Assembly (NCBI RefSeq): GCF_025465275.1
Contig: NZ_JAODNK010000022.1
Coordinates: 21,215 to 85,214, forward strand
DNA: 64,000 nucleotides
Reading direction: 5' to 3'
DNA from: Nocardia sp.
GTDB lineage: Bacteria; Actinomycetota; Actinomycetes; Mycobacteriales; Mycobacteriaceae
Shown here: piece by piece, positions 8,817 through 17,091 of the stretch
Position numbering within the stretch: position 1 is the first letter of the stretch
How the letters are laid out: each line of letters opens with the position of its first letter
Notes under the pieces: model-generated
Databases searched by the model: none
Seen by the model: only the letters and a program-made list of their open reading frames with translations
Told to the model about the DNA's origin: nothing
Made by a program: the position numbers and the translations under genes

Positions 8817-9361
8817 TGTCGATCGGCGTGTTCGGCGGGTTCTCGGCGGGGGAAGGCGAGCAATACCGCACTGCCGCACGCGAATTGGGCACCCTCATCG
8901 GGCAGGGCGGGCACCGGCTGGTCTACGGCGGCGGCCGCGGCGGTCTCATGGGTGAGGTCGCCGCGGCGACCCTGGCCGCCGGGGGCACCGCGCTGGGCGT
9001 GATTCCCGAATTCCTGGTGGCGCGCGATCGGATTGCGCACACGCCGATACATCCGGTCGTCCACACCCCGGATCTGTTCGAGCGCAAGCGGATCATGATC
9101 GCCGAATCGGACTGCTTCGTGGCACTGCCCGGCGGGTACGGCACTCTCGACGAAGTGCTCGACGTGGTGGCGATGCGAGCGCTCGGCGTGCTGTCGGCGC
9201 CGCTGGTATTGCTCGATATCGACGGGGCGTGGCAGGGGTTCCTCACGGTGACCGGAGATCTCCGGAGCCGGGGATTCATTCGCCGCGATCCGGGATTCCA
9301 GCTCGCGGATACCGCGGCCGCCGCCTTCACGCACCTCGCGAGCCTGCACCCGGTGTCCTGA
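8813..9361 (+). CDS. LOG-family nucleotide 5'-monophosphate phosphoribohydrolase
   Basis: A 182-residue LOG (lysine-decarboxylase-fold) protein. Family signatures: GVFGGFSAGEG, LVYGGGRGGLMG, DLFERKRIM (the RK motif) and PGGYGTLDEVLDVV (PGGxGTxxE). Known LOG enzymes cleave the N-glycosidic bond of nucleoside monophosphates to free base plus ribose-5-phosphate; some natural-product clusters use them to release a modified base. In a cluster with OPRT-like enzymes and a PRPP-synthetase-like protein this would allow build-on-ribotide then release-the-base chemistry. That pairing is inference. ATG 8813 overlaps the upstream stop. Confidence 0.85.
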   Translation: MMSIGVFGGFSAGEGEQYRTAARELGTLIGQGGHRLVYGGGRGGLMGEVAAATLAAGGTALGVIPEFLVARDRIAHTPIHPVVHTPDLFERKRIMIAESDCFVALPGGYGTLDEVLDVVAMRALGVLSAPLVLLDIDGAWQGFLTVTGDLRSRGFIRRDPGFQLADTAAAAFTHLASLHPVS

Positions 9362-9388
9362 TCATTCGGTGCGAGCGAACGGACGGGC

Positions 9389-10348
9389 ATGCTGGATCTG
9401 AGCGGAACTCCATCGCCCTGGCCCGGTGATATCGAGGCACTGTGGTCCGATGCCGCTGCCACACAGGATATTTCGGCTGCCGACGGTCCGGACGCGTGGC
9501 GTGCGACAGTCGCCGCGATGCTCGGAGCGGGATCCGGCGATCGCCTGCAGATCACGGCGGGAGTGCGCCCGGTCGTCGCGGCGTTCGCGGATCTGGGGCG
9601 CACGGTACTGCTCGAGGGGCCGACCTTCGCCGGAGTCCGGCGGGCGTTCGAGCGCGCCGGACGCCCGGTCACGATCGCACAGCTGGACGAACTGCTGCGG
9701 CAGGCGAAACCTGCTGCCCGCACCCTGATCTGGCTGACCTCGCCGGGGCGGAATCCCGACGGCTGGACGGCCGGGCCCGAATTCGTCACCGAGCTCGAAG
9801 GATTCATCGCCGACGGGGGACTGGTCGTGCAGAACGAGACCTACCGCTGGCACGGCCCGCCGGCGCCGCCCGTCCCCGGCGCCGTCCGCATCGGCTCGCT
9901 CGCGAAAGTCGCTGGACCGCACCGGAATATCGGCTGGCTGCTCGGCAGTCCCGAGGTGACGCCGACCGCATCCCGGATCGTATCCGCCCCGGGTCGGGAA
10001 GTGCAGGCGCACTGGGCGAGATTCGCCGCGGCCGGCGGGCTGGATCTACTTGCCCGCCGTGCCCGGGCTGTCGCGGCGACGACCGGACGGGCACGTTCGG
10101 CCATCGCGGGCGGAGATGTTCAGGCCGCGTGGCACGGCGCCTCCTTCCTGCTCCGGATTCCCGGGGCGGACGCGGCGGCGGTGCTCGAGCGCGCGGGCGT
10201 CAAGGCCGGACCGGGCCCGGCCTTTCACGCGGCCTCCGATACCGCGCGGCTCTGCTTTCTGGGATGCGACGCCGATTGTGCGCACGATGCCCAACTCGCC
10301 CGGCTCGCCGAGAGATTGGGCGCCCGCATCGCCGGTTGCTCCGGATGA
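9389..10348 (+). CDS. Fold-type I PLP enzyme, class I/II aminotransferase-like
   Basis: A 319-residue aminotransferase-like protein, about 70-100 residues shorter than normal at the N-terminus. Visible signatures: TSPGRNPDGW (the NP motif), VVQNETYRWHG (cofactor-contact region) and RIGSLAKVAGPHRNIGWLLG, whose lysine matches the Schiff-base lysine. The C-terminal small domain (ASFLLRIPGADAAAV and ARLCFLGC) is present. It starts 27 bases after the LOG gene and ends the first gene block before the promoter region at 10373. Substrate unknown; decarboxylase or regulator-domain relatives are less likely because no DNA-binding domain is fused. Confidence 0.68.
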   Translation: MLDLSGTPSPWPGDIEALWSDAAATQDISAADGPDAWRATVAAMLGAGSGDRLQITAGVRPVVAAFADLGRTVLLEGPTFAGVRRAFERAGRPVTIAQLDELLRQAKPAARTLIWLTSPGRNPDGWTAGPEFVTELEGFIADGGLVVQNETYRWHGPPAPPVPGAVRIGSLAKVAGPHRNIGWLLGSPEVTPTASRIVSAPGREVQAHWARFAAAGGLDLLARRARAVAATTGRARSAIAGGDVQAAWHGASFLLRIPGADAAAVLERAGVKAGPGPAFHAASDTARLCFLGCDADCAHDAQLARLAERLGARIAGCSG

Positions 10349-10372
10349 CCGCCATCGATAATCAGGCGCCGC

Positions 10373-10543
10373 TTTTCCATTTCCCGATCCGAATTTCGTT
10401 CCGCCGCGCGTTCACCACCGGCCGGTATTAGTGTCGAATGCACCGCGCTGACGTATTCGGAGCCCTCCGGAATTGCCGCCCCAGCCTTCGGTCGATGCTG
10501 CCGCAGATTTTCGTCAGGCGGAAGAATTTGATTCGGAGGAGTC
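10373..10543 (+). promoter_or_regulatory. Cluster promoter region, copy A
   Basis: The only real gap in the first operon arm. It contains TTTTCCATTTCCCGATCCG at 10373, and 55 bases on the block GGTATTAGTGTCGAATGCAC, followed by a strong ribosome-binding site GGAGGA before ATG 10544. The same two blocks at the same spacing occur upstream of the PRPP-synthetase-like gene (17974 onward). I infer a shared promoter/operator bound by one of the cluster IclR proteins; the -10/-35 hexamers cannot be assigned with confidence. Confidence 0.5.
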
Positions 10544-11860
10544 ATGCAAGACGTCATTCAGGAAAAGGAGCAGGCCGCGGTATTGGCTCTCGGCCTCGTG
10601 CTGCCCGGCTGCGATCTCGCCACGAGCAACGCCGCGCTCGCCGTGCTGGGACCGGAGAAATCGGCGGAACTGCTCATCCGCCACAAGGTCAGCCGCATAG
10701 CCCGTGCCCGCCTGGCCGGACTCGGCGCGGACCCGGTCGCTGCGGCCACGGCCCAACTGCTCGCCGACTACATCGAACCGATCGATATCCGGTTCCTCGG
10801 CAGCGGCGAACTGCTCGACCTGGTGGCCCGGGTGGCCGCCGAGGGCGGCTTCGGAGTGCGGCGGATGAAAGGATTCAGTCAGCGCGACCGCTACCCGCAG
10901 GGGCTGATCCGCGATGTCGGCGATATCGATCTGCTGGTCGCCGATTACGACGCGGCCTGGCTGCTCGCCGAGGCGTTCCTGGATCGCGGATACATCTATC
11001 CGCCACACGAATTGCCGTGGTTCAAGGGCGATCTCACGGGTGGTCTCTACGGTCAGGTCCGCCTGATCAGCCCCGGCCGGGTGGAACTGCCGATCGATAT
11101 CCACGTCGGCCCCTATTCGGTGCGGCACTGCGGGCTCATGCCGATGCGCACCGATCTCACCGCGCACATCGGCGGCGAGCCGCTGCCGCCGGTCGATCCG
11201 ATCGACGACTTCTGCTGTGTCATAGGCAATGCCGCCGGCGATTGCTTCATCGATGCCAAAACCGTGAACGACATTGTGCTTGCGCTGCGGGCACATCCAG
11301 ATCCGGAGGCGCTGCGCGCCGCCGTCCACCCCACGCTGGACGCCGCCGCCCTGCTGCCCTTCTTCGCGACCTGCCTGGACCGGGTACACGCGCTCTGCGC
11401 CCCGGACCCGGCCTTGTCGGCAGCCCTGGACCTGTTGCGTCCCGATGTGGAGCCCGAGCCGCAGCCACCGCTCGCCGCGCCCAATGCGGACCATCGCATC
11501 GAGGTGACGATCGCGCACGCCGGATTCGCGGCCGAACGTGTCCCAGGTTCGTCCCCCGCGCTCACCGCGGCGATCGTCGAAGGTGCGCGCCGCGCCTACA
11601 GTTCGCCGTCGCCGCTGCTGGTGACGGAGTTGCCCTATGACGACTCCCGGCGCGCCCTCCCGCAATTGGTGCGCTGGAACTGCGTCCGGCTCGTACCGCT
11701 GACCAGCACACCCGCGTTCGCCGCACACGCCTTCCGATTGGCCGGGCGCACCGTGGTGCTCGCGACGCCGGAGGGGCAACTCGTGGATGCCGGAGCGGCC
11801 GGGCAATTCGTGCCCACCGTCGACTTCGTGCTGCCCTCCGGTCTGGTCGGCACACCGTGA
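10544..11860 (+). CDS. Nucleotidyltransferase-family protein (NTP_transf_5-like) 1
   Basis: A 438-residue protein of the uncharacterised nucleotidyltransferase family often found with peptide-modification genes. The diagnostic stretch is MKGFSQ...YPQGLIRDVGDIDLLV, where GDIDLL supplies the DxD metal-binding pair. A helical region follows, with a distinctive C-terminal extension after about residue 310 not shared with the second copy at 14292. It has its own promoter and strong GGAGGA ribosome-binding site. Target unknown; I infer transfer of a nucleotidyl group to a peptide or small molecule, or a binding role. Confidence 0.7.
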   Translation: MQDVIQEKEQAAVLALGLVLPGCDLATSNAALAVLGPEKSAELLIRHKVSRIARARLAGLGADPVAAATAQLLADYIEPIDIRFLGSGELLDLVARVAAEGGFGVRRMKGFSQRDRYPQGLIRDVGDIDLLVADYDAAWLLAEAFLDRGYIYPPHELPWFKGDLTGGLYGQVRLISPGRVELPIDIHVGPYSVRHCGLMPMRTDLTAHIGGEPLPPVDPIDDFCCVIGNAAGDCFIDAKTVNDIVLALRAHPDPEALRAAVHPTLDAAALLPFFATCLDRVHALCAPDPALSAALDLLRPDVEPEPQPPLAAPNADHRIEVTIAHAGFAAERVPGSSPALTAAIVEGARRAYSSPSPLLVTELPYDDSRRALPQLVRWNCVRLVPLTSTPAFAAHAFRLAGRTVVLATPEGQLVDAGAAGQFVPTVDFVLPSGLVGTP

Positions 11861-11971
11861 ATTGGAAATACGGTCCATGATCTCTCGAATTCACTTCGGT
11901 GAATGCAGATATCGGAAAGCGCGGTCACCGAATATTGACCACATTGTCGCCATCGTGATGAACTCCTTGGG

Positions 11972-11991
11972 CAACCCCGATTGCGGGGTTG
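11972..11991 (+). terminator. Hairpin between the nucleotidyltransferase gene and the first peptide gene
   Basis: Perfect 8-bp inverted repeat CAACCCCG-attg-CGGGGTTG. There is no U-tract, so it is either a weak terminator for the preceding gene or part of the control region of the peptide gene; its last bases run into the TTGACA hexamer at 11989. Confidence 0.45.
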
Positions 11992-11993
11992 AC

Positions 11994-12020
11994 AACATCG
12001 GACAAGCGTCTTCCGATGTT
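11994..12020 (+). promoter_or_regulatory. Palindromic operator overlapping the peptide-gene promoter
   Basis: Perfect 9-bp arms AACATCGGA and TCCGATGTT separated by nine bases. The left arm starts within TTGACA (11989-11994), a good -35 match; a matching -10 is not obvious. It lies 50 bases before the first 22-codon peptide gene. A dimeric regulator could block this promoter; a transcript hairpin is the alternative. Confidence 0.55.
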
Positions 12021-12069
12021 CAATCTCTCGGGCCCACATGGCCATTCACTTATCGAGAGGAGGGTAACC

Positions 12070-12138
12070 ATGGATCGCAATCACGCCGTAGGCCTGCGTC
12101 CGCAGCTGGACAAGGTCGTCGTTCGCACCGGCAAGTAG
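12070..12138 (+). CDS. Putative RiPP precursor peptide 1 (22 residues)
   Basis: A 22-codon gene starting MDRNHAVGLRP and ending KVVVRTGK. Support: an excellent ribosome-binding site (GAGGAGGG, about five bases before the ATG), its own promoter-like region with an operator, a perfect hairpin just after the stop, and an M16 peptidase immediately downstream. It is strongly charged (arginine, lysine, aspartate) and lacks cysteine. It is the same length as the two related peptides at 22107 and 22235 but has little sequence in common with them. It may be a precursor, a cofactor-type peptide or a regulatory leader. Confidence 0.65.
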   Translation: MDRNHAVGLRPQLDKVVVRTGK

Positions 12139-12146
12139 TGGTGTAA

Positions 12147-12175
12147 GCCAGGTGCCGCACCATGCGGCACCTGGC
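12147..12175 (+). terminator. Strong hairpin after peptide gene 1 (attenuator-like)
   Basis: Perfect 13-bp stem GCCAGGTGCCGCA / TGCGGCACCTGGC with a CCA loop, beginning nine bases after the peptide stop. There is no U-run. This placement between a short precursor and its enzymes is typical for RiPP operons, where partial termination gives more precursor than enzyme. It also argues against using the ATG at 12162, inside the loop, as the peptidase start. Confidence 0.65.
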
Positions 12176-12212
12176 TCCACGTCACACCCTCTCCCTCAGA
12201 AACGGGATCGTC

Positions 12213-13433
12213 GTGACCGAAGCACTCCAGACCATCCGCCGCACCCCCGCGCTCGTCGATCACGAATCATATTTGCGCACAACCAGTCTGTGCTTCGCGC
12301 TCGGCCACGGCGCCCGGCACGACCCGCACGGCGCGGCGGGGACCACGCACATGCTCGAACACCTGCTGATGTCCGCTCCGCTCGCGGACGGCATTTCCGT
12401 GGCACAGCACATCGAGCGTCTGGGCGGCAGCTGTAATGCCACGACCGGACCGGAGTCGCTGGTCGTGCACGCGCAGGTACTCGATCAGGATGCGGAGCGG
12501 ATCATCGAATTGCTCGGCGAGGCGCTGCTGCGCCCGCGGCTGAGCCAGGAATGCCTGGACTCCGAACGCCGGGTGGTACTGCAGGAGCTCACCGCGGCCG
12601 CGACCGATCCCGCCGATGCCGTCCAAGACGCCTTCCTAGCAAGGCTTTTCGCGACGCACCCGCTGGCATCACCCGTCGGAGGCCTCGCGGAGACCGTCTC
12701 GGGTATCGGCCTTGCCGACGTGCAGGACGCGTACACGCGCGCACTCGCCCTGGCGCCGCGGACCGTCGCCGTCGTCGGCGGCCTGTCGAAGGACCGAGTG
12801 ATGACCGCTCTGGCCGGCAGTGGCCTGCTCGATATACCCAGCGCGGCAACGGAACCTCCGGAAGACGCAGCGCCCGGCCCGGTGGCGCCGGGTACCGACG
12901 AAGCCTGGCCCGATGAGTTCTGCTGGATGATGGTCGGCGGACGCGCACCCCGCGCGAGAGATCCCCGCAGGTTGACCTACACCGTGCTGGCACATCTACT
13001 GGGATCCAGCCCCGCCTCGCTGCTGTACGCACGGTTTCGGGGGCAGGAGGCGCTGGCCTATTACTTCAGTTCCTGGTCCCGCACCTACACCGACAGCGGG
13101 GCATGGCGCATGCTCGCAGGCTGCGAGCCCGGAAATGCCCCGCGACTGCTGTCCGCATTCCGGGAGGTATTGCACTGTGTAGCAGCAGGATCTACCGCCC
13201 CGGGTGATTTCGCCGCCGCAGTCCACCAGGCGGTGGTGGAGAAGGTGCTCGATGCCGAGTCGCCGCTCAACCGCGCCATCCGGCTCGCCTCCCGCGGCAT
13301 CCTCGCCGACGATCGCTGGGATCCGGAACACGATATCGCCGCGCTGCGACAGGTGACCCCGGACCAGGTGGCCGAGGCCGCGGCCGAACTGGCTGCCGGT
13401 CTGGTGTCGGTGGTCCGTCCGGAGCGGTCGTGA
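12213..13433 (+). CDS. M16-family zinc peptidase (insulinase/PqqF-like)
   Basis: A 406-residue single-unit M16 protein (peptidase domain plus C-terminal domain). The inverted zinc motif HxxEH is intact in TTHMLEHLLM (His46, Glu49, His50) and the third ligand Glu125 lies in RRVVLQELTAA at the expected distance of about 76 residues. The GTG at 12213 is preferred because an upstream ATG at 12162 lies inside the hairpin loop. It directly follows peptide gene 1, so I infer it trims that peptide or a modified product. M16 peptidases in other RiPP clusters remove leaders. Its stop overlaps the next gene. Confidence 0.85.
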   Translation: MTEALQTIRRTPALVDHESYLRTTSLCFALGHGARHDPHGAAGTTHMLEHLLMSAPLADGISVAQHIERLGGSCNATTGPESLVVHAQVLDQDAERIIELLGEALLRPRLSQECLDSERRVVLQELTAAATDPADAVQDAFLARLFATHPLASPVGGLAETVSGIGLADVQDAYTRALALAPRTVAVVGGLSKDRVMTALAGSGLLDIPSAATEPPEDAAPGPVAPGTDEAWPDEFCWMMVGGRAPRARDPRRLTYTVLAHLLGSSPASLLYARFRGQEALAYYFSSWSRTYTDSGAWRMLAGCEPGNAPRLLSAFREVLHCVAAGSTAPGDFAAAVHQAVVEKVLDAESPLNRAIRLASRGILADDRWDPEHDIAALRQVTPDQVAEAAAELAAGLVSVVRPERS

Positions 13434-14278
13434 TCGGGCAGGCAGCGCTCGACGTGCCCGCCGCATATCTCGAAGCCGCGGAAACGGCAGGTCTGGTGCA
13501 TCGACTGGGGGACCTGCCGGTAGTAGCCGGACTCCACGTGGATGCGTTGACCGGTGAAAACCAATGCCTCGTCGAGTACGCCGACCGTGCCCTGCTCACC
13601 GATATCCCGGGATTGCTCGATCAGCTGTTCCGCCGATTCCCCTCCTGCACTTCCACAGTCGTGCGCCTGCCCGCGGATATCGGACCGTCCCCGTACCTGG
13701 AACCGGTGATCAGCTATCTGCGGTTCCTGCCGGACCGATCCCGCACCGCCGCCACACCATCCGGTACCGCACTGCGAATTGCCTTGGACGACGGCAGCTT
13801 TGACGAACAGGTCCGGGCCTGGCTGGCTCAGGCGCTGATCGTCGCCCAGTCGGATCGCGGCAATGCCGCGGATGTGGACGCGGTCACCAGCGCCGTCACG
13901 GGCATCATGAGCGCTCCCGCCCGCCGCACCTGGACCGTGCATACCGCCGGCCGCCGGGAGCCGATCGGTCACGCGACCGCGCTGATCGACGCCTTCGATG
14001 ATGTCACCGGCACCGCCTTCGTCGACCTCGTCGACATTCTGATCGACGATCCGGCACAGGTGCGCGCGGCGACGGCGGCGCTGGTCGACGCCTGCGCCGC
14101 CGAAGCCGGACGCTTGGGGCTGCCGATCATCGGAAACGTGTGTCATCCGAGCACATTCGAGGGTCGTGATCCGGCCGCCGAGACGATAACCAAGCTGTGC
14201 CGCCGTGGTTGGCGCCCGGTCTACCGGTATTGCTCCGCGCCACGCCCCGCCGGCGCGCGGCCGGCTTCCCGTGACTGA
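13430..14278 (+). CDS. Unrecognised protein, possibly GNAT-like
   Basis: A 282-residue soluble protein with no sure family. The C-terminal third (AFVDLVDILIDDPAQVRAATAALVDACAAEAGRLG, read in parts) resembles the strand-helix pattern of GNAT acyltransferases, and the N-terminal part (YLEAAETAGLVHRLGDLPVVAGLHVD) could be a second such domain. I cannot see a clear acetyl-CoA loop. It is translationally coupled to the M16 gene (GTG in the upstream stop), so M16-partner or FemX/GNAT-type acyl transfer are the two ideas I would test. Confidence 0.4.
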   Translation: MIGQAALDVPAAYLEAAETAGLVHRLGDLPVVAGLHVDALTGENQCLVEYADRALLTDIPGLLDQLFRRFPSCTSTVVRLPADIGPSPYLEPVISYLRFLPDRSRTAATPSGTALRIALDDGSFDEQVRAWLAQALIVAQSDRGNAADVDAVTSAVTGIMSAPARRTWTVHTAGRREPIGHATALIDAFDDVTGTAFVDLVDILIDDPAQVRAATAALVDACAAEAGRLGLPIIGNVCHPSTFEGRDPAAETITKLCRRGWRPVYRYCSAPRPAGARPASRD

Positions 14279-14291
14279 ACAGGAGTTTCGT

Positions 14292-15392
14292 GTGCCTCCC
14301 GAACCGCGTGCCGGCGTCGCCGTCCAGCTTGACCTGATTCGTGAACTCATGGCGGTCGATCCCGGCCTCGGTGCCCGTGACCTGCTACTGGCCGCGCGTG
14401 ACGCCCGTGGCGGACTCCCCGCGCTGGTGCTGTCCCTGGCCGCGCTCGAAGCGGTCCCGATGGGCACCGGCGCCCGTGACGAGCTGCGACGGCTGACCCG
14501 GCGCAGCGAGACCTACCGGCAGCTCGCGGACCGCATCGCGGACGCGACCGGTGCCCGTGTAGTGAAGGGCCCGTCCCTGGCGAGCTACTACCCGCCCGGC
14601 GTGCTGCGGTCGGTGGGTGATCTGGATATCGTCGTCTCGGACGAGCCGCAGCTGTGGCAGGTCTTGTCCCTGGTCCTCGACGCACACCCCGCCCACGAAG
14701 CGCTCTTCACCGAATTGCCCAGTGCGGCAGGCACCCAGCTGTACGCGTGTGTGCAATGGCCCGGGGAGGATCCGCTGCTGGATCGCGACTACCGGGTCGA
14801 AGTGAGCACCTTCGCCTTCGCGGGGGAGCCCGGGCTCGGCCCGATGCGGATCACGCTGCCCGCCGACCCCGCCGCGGCCGACCTGCTATCCCTCGCGGAG
14901 GAACGTTTCCAGCGTCCCTTCGGAATCCGGGACATGCTGGACCTGGCCCTGGTGCTCACCTCCGGGCGGGCGCCGGAACCGCGGCGGCTCGCCGAGATCG
15001 CCGCCGCGCATCGTCTCACGCCGGAACTGCTCGAATTGTGCGAGCGCACGGCCGCGTACCCGGCGCTGGCCGGAACGGTTCCCGCAGAACTGATTTCCGC
15101 CCTGCGGGAGTTCGCCGACGCCGAGCAGGCGCTGCGCTGCCCGGAGGTGCCCGAAGCCCCGGACGGTCCGCCCTGCTACGGAATGCAACTGACGACACCA
15201 TTGCGCCGCGGCGCGGGAGATCGGTGCGAACGCCATAGGACCGGCTCCGAAGTTGTTGTCCGAACCCCGATCTCGGACTTCCTGATGGTCCCCGGTGCAC
15301 TGGTGGACCCGGACGCGTATGAGCGAGCGCTCGCCTACCTGGCCACCCTGCGAACCTGGCCCGTGCGCTGCGCCACCACAACGAAGGGATGA
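14292..15392 (+). CDS. Nucleotidyltransferase-family protein (NTP_transf_5-like) 2
   Basis: A 366-residue paralogue of the gene at 10544. The family core is VVKGPSLASYYPPGVLRSVGDLDIVVS, with GDLDIV giving the DxD metal pair. GTG 14292 is chosen because AGGAG lies six bases upstream; GTG 14271 is an in-frame alternative. Its stop overlaps the ABC ATPase start. Two copies of this rare family in one cluster, flanking peptide gene 1 and its peptidase, suggest two nucleotidyl (or binding) steps on one substrate. That reading is inference. Confidence 0.68.
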   Translation: MPPEPRAGVAVQLDLIRELMAVDPGLGARDLLLAARDARGGLPALVLSLAALEAVPMGTGARDELRRLTRRSETYRQLADRIADATGARVVKGPSLASYYPPGVLRSVGDLDIVVSDEPQLWQVLSLVLDAHPAHEALFTELPSAAGTQLYACVQWPGEDPLLDRDYRVEVSTFAFAGEPGLGPMRITLPADPAAADLLSLAEERFQRPFGIRDMLDLALVLTSGRAPEPRRLAEIAAAHRLTPELLELCERTAAYPALAGTVPAELISALREFADAEQALRCPEVPEAPDGPPCYGMQLTTPLRRGAGDRCERHRTGSEVVVRTPISDFLMVPGALVDPDAYERALAYLATLRTWPVRCATTTKG

Positions 15393-16336
15393 CCACCGTG
15401 CCGATTGTCGAAACGGACCGGCTCACCCGGATGTTCACCACGGCCGGTGGTCGCCGGATCACCGCGCTGGACAGTGTCACGCTGGCTGTCGAGCAGGGCG
15501 AAGTCGTCGGACTGCTCGGCCCCAATGGTGCCGGGAAGACGACTCTTTCGCGAATTCTCACTACGCTGCTGGTGCCGAGTTCGGGCACCGCCCACATTGC
15601 GGGCCACGACGTCGTGCGCGAACCCAAGGAGGTCCGGCGGCGCATCGGCCTGGTGCTCGGTGGCGATCGGGGTCTCTACGGCCGGTTGACCGCACGCCAG
15701 AATCTGTTGTACTGGGCGGCATTACAGCGACTGAGCAGCCGGGCGGCACGGCAGCGCACCGACGATCTGCTCGAGCGCCTGGGACTCACCGCCCGCAGCG
15801 AAGACCGGGTGGAAACGTTCTCCCGCGGCATGATTCAGCGGGTGCACCTGGCCCGGGCGCTGATCGGCGACCCCGAAGTATTGATCATGGACGAACCGAC
15901 CAATGGCATGGATCCGCACGCGGCCGCCGGATTCCGCACGCTGGTACACGAACTGCGTGCGTCGGGAACAACCGTGCTGCTGGCCACGCACGATATGCAC
16001 GAGGCCCAGGCGCTGTGCTCGCGACTGGCATTGATCGACCGCGGCCGGGTGCTGCGATGGGGCACAGCGGAAGCACTGCTGTCCGGACTGGGCTACGCCC
16101 GCATCGTGACGGCGCGCGGCGTCCCCGCGCGTGTCATCGCCGAAATCGCCCTGCTGCCTGCGCAATCCGAGGCCGGGCCGGATGAATCCCTCATTGTGCG
16201 GCCGCAGGACGAGGAGACGCTCAGCCTGGTGCTCGATCGGCTGGTGCAGGCGCGGGTGCAGCAGATCTCCGTCGAAGCGCCCGGCCTGACCGAGGTCTAT
16301 CGCAGCATTATCGAGGATCGGGAGCTGACCGTCTGA
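15389..16336 (+). CDS. ABC transporter ATP-binding protein (drug/peptide exporter type)
   Basis: A 315-residue ABC-2-type ATPase. Walker A is GLLGPNGAGKTTLSR, the signature is ETFSRGMIQRVHLARAL (SRGMIQR in place of the usual SGGMxQR), Walker B is VLIMDEPTNGMD and the switch histidine is in LLATHDMHEAQ. A C-terminal extension of about 90 residues is typical of antibiotic exporters such as the DrrA group. Translationally coupled to the nucleotidyltransferase before it and to two permeases after it. I infer export of the cluster product and self-protection. Confidence 0.9.
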   Translation: MTTVPIVETDRLTRMFTTAGGRRITALDSVTLAVEQGEVVGLLGPNGAGKTTLSRILTTLLVPSSGTAHIAGHDVVREPKEVRRRIGLVLGGDRGLYGRLTARQNLLYWAALQRLSSRAARQRTDDLLERLGLTARSEDRVETFSRGMIQRVHLARALIGDPEVLIMDEPTNGMDPHAAAGFRTLVHELRASGTTVLLATHDMHEAQALCSRLALIDRGRVLRWGTAEALLSGLGYARIVTARGVPARVIAEIALLPAQSEAGPDESLIVRPQDEETLSLVLDRLVQARVQQISVEAPGLTEVYRSIIEDRELTV

Positions 16337-17091
16337 TGCTCACCGTGGCGCGGACCCAGTTCCTGCTCATCGCCCGATCGCCGCACCTGCTCGCGACGCT
16401 GGTCGTCATACCGCTCTACTCGCTGGTGTTCTTTTCGGTCCTCGCCAACCACCACCGGCCCGAACTCGCCACCACGGTGGCCTTCACGGCGTTTCTGATG
16501 AGCCTGTGGTCGCATGCGGTATTCGTGGCCGCCGAGGCCATCGACGACGATCGGCTGCAGGGCACGCTGGTGCTGGCCCTGCTCACGCCCGGGCGCTACG
16601 CCGGAGCCCTGACGGTGCGAATATTCACCACCACCGCGCTCGCCCTGCCGGTGCTGGCGGAGGTACTTCTCATCGGGCGCTGGGTGTTCGGGTTCGATAT
16701 GCGCACCGCCGATACCGGGCTGTGCGCCGCGATCGCCGTGCTCATCACGCTCGGTGCGGCGGGCGGCGCCATAACGATCAGCGGACTGATGATCCTGGTG
16801 CGCGGCGCGCGCACCCTTCAGAACGCCCTGACCTACCCGTTCTATCTGCTCGGTGGCCTGATCGTGCCGGTCGGCACCCTGCCGCAGCCGATACCGGCCG
16901 TCTCCCGGATCTTCTTTCTCGCGCAGGGCGCGCAGCTACTGCGGGATGTGGCTGCCGGGTCGGCGGGCGCGGTCGGTGGCAGACTCGCCGGTTTGCTCGC
17001 CCTGGTCCTGCTGCAATCACTGCTCGGAATGCTGTTGCTGCGCAGGGTGCTTGCCTCCGTCCGGCACGGAAAGGTGCCCCTCGATGGCTGA
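16336..17091 (+). CDS. ABC-2-type transporter permease 1
   Basis: A 251-residue integral membrane protein with about six hydrophobic segments, for example LLATLVVIPLYSLVFFSVLA and YPFYLLGGLIVPVGTLPQP, the latter typical of ABC-2 permeases. The start codon abuts the ATPase stop. It overlaps permease 2 by eight bases, so a heterodimeric exporter is likely. Confidence 0.85.
   Translation: MLTVARTQFLLIARSPHLLATLVVIPLYSLVFFSVLANHHRPELATTVAFTAFLMSLWSHAVFVAAEAIDDDRLQGTLVLALLTPGRYAGALTVRIFTTTALALPVLAEVLLIGRWVFGFDMRTADTGLCAAIAVLITLGAAGGAITISGLMILVRGARTLQNALTYPFYLLGGLIVPVGTLPQPIPAVSRIFFLAQGAQLLRDVAAGSAGAVGGRLAGLLALVLLQSLLGMLLLRRVLASVRHGKVPLDG

Noticed and set aside
10438..11640. A long arginine/glycine-rich frame over the nucleotidyltransferase
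   Set aside because: Typical of out-of-frame translation of a high-GC gene; the 10544 frame has family motifs.
12162..12212. Upstream ATG start of the M16 peptidase
   Set aside because: The ATG is in the loop of a strong hairpin and has no ribosome-binding site; the GTG at 12213 fits the protein family start better.
12070..15392. Microcin C-type peptide-nucleotide system
   Set aside because: No ThiF/MccB-like adenylating enzyme is visible, and peptide 1 does not end in the required asparagine. The RTG similarity to MccA is too short to count.
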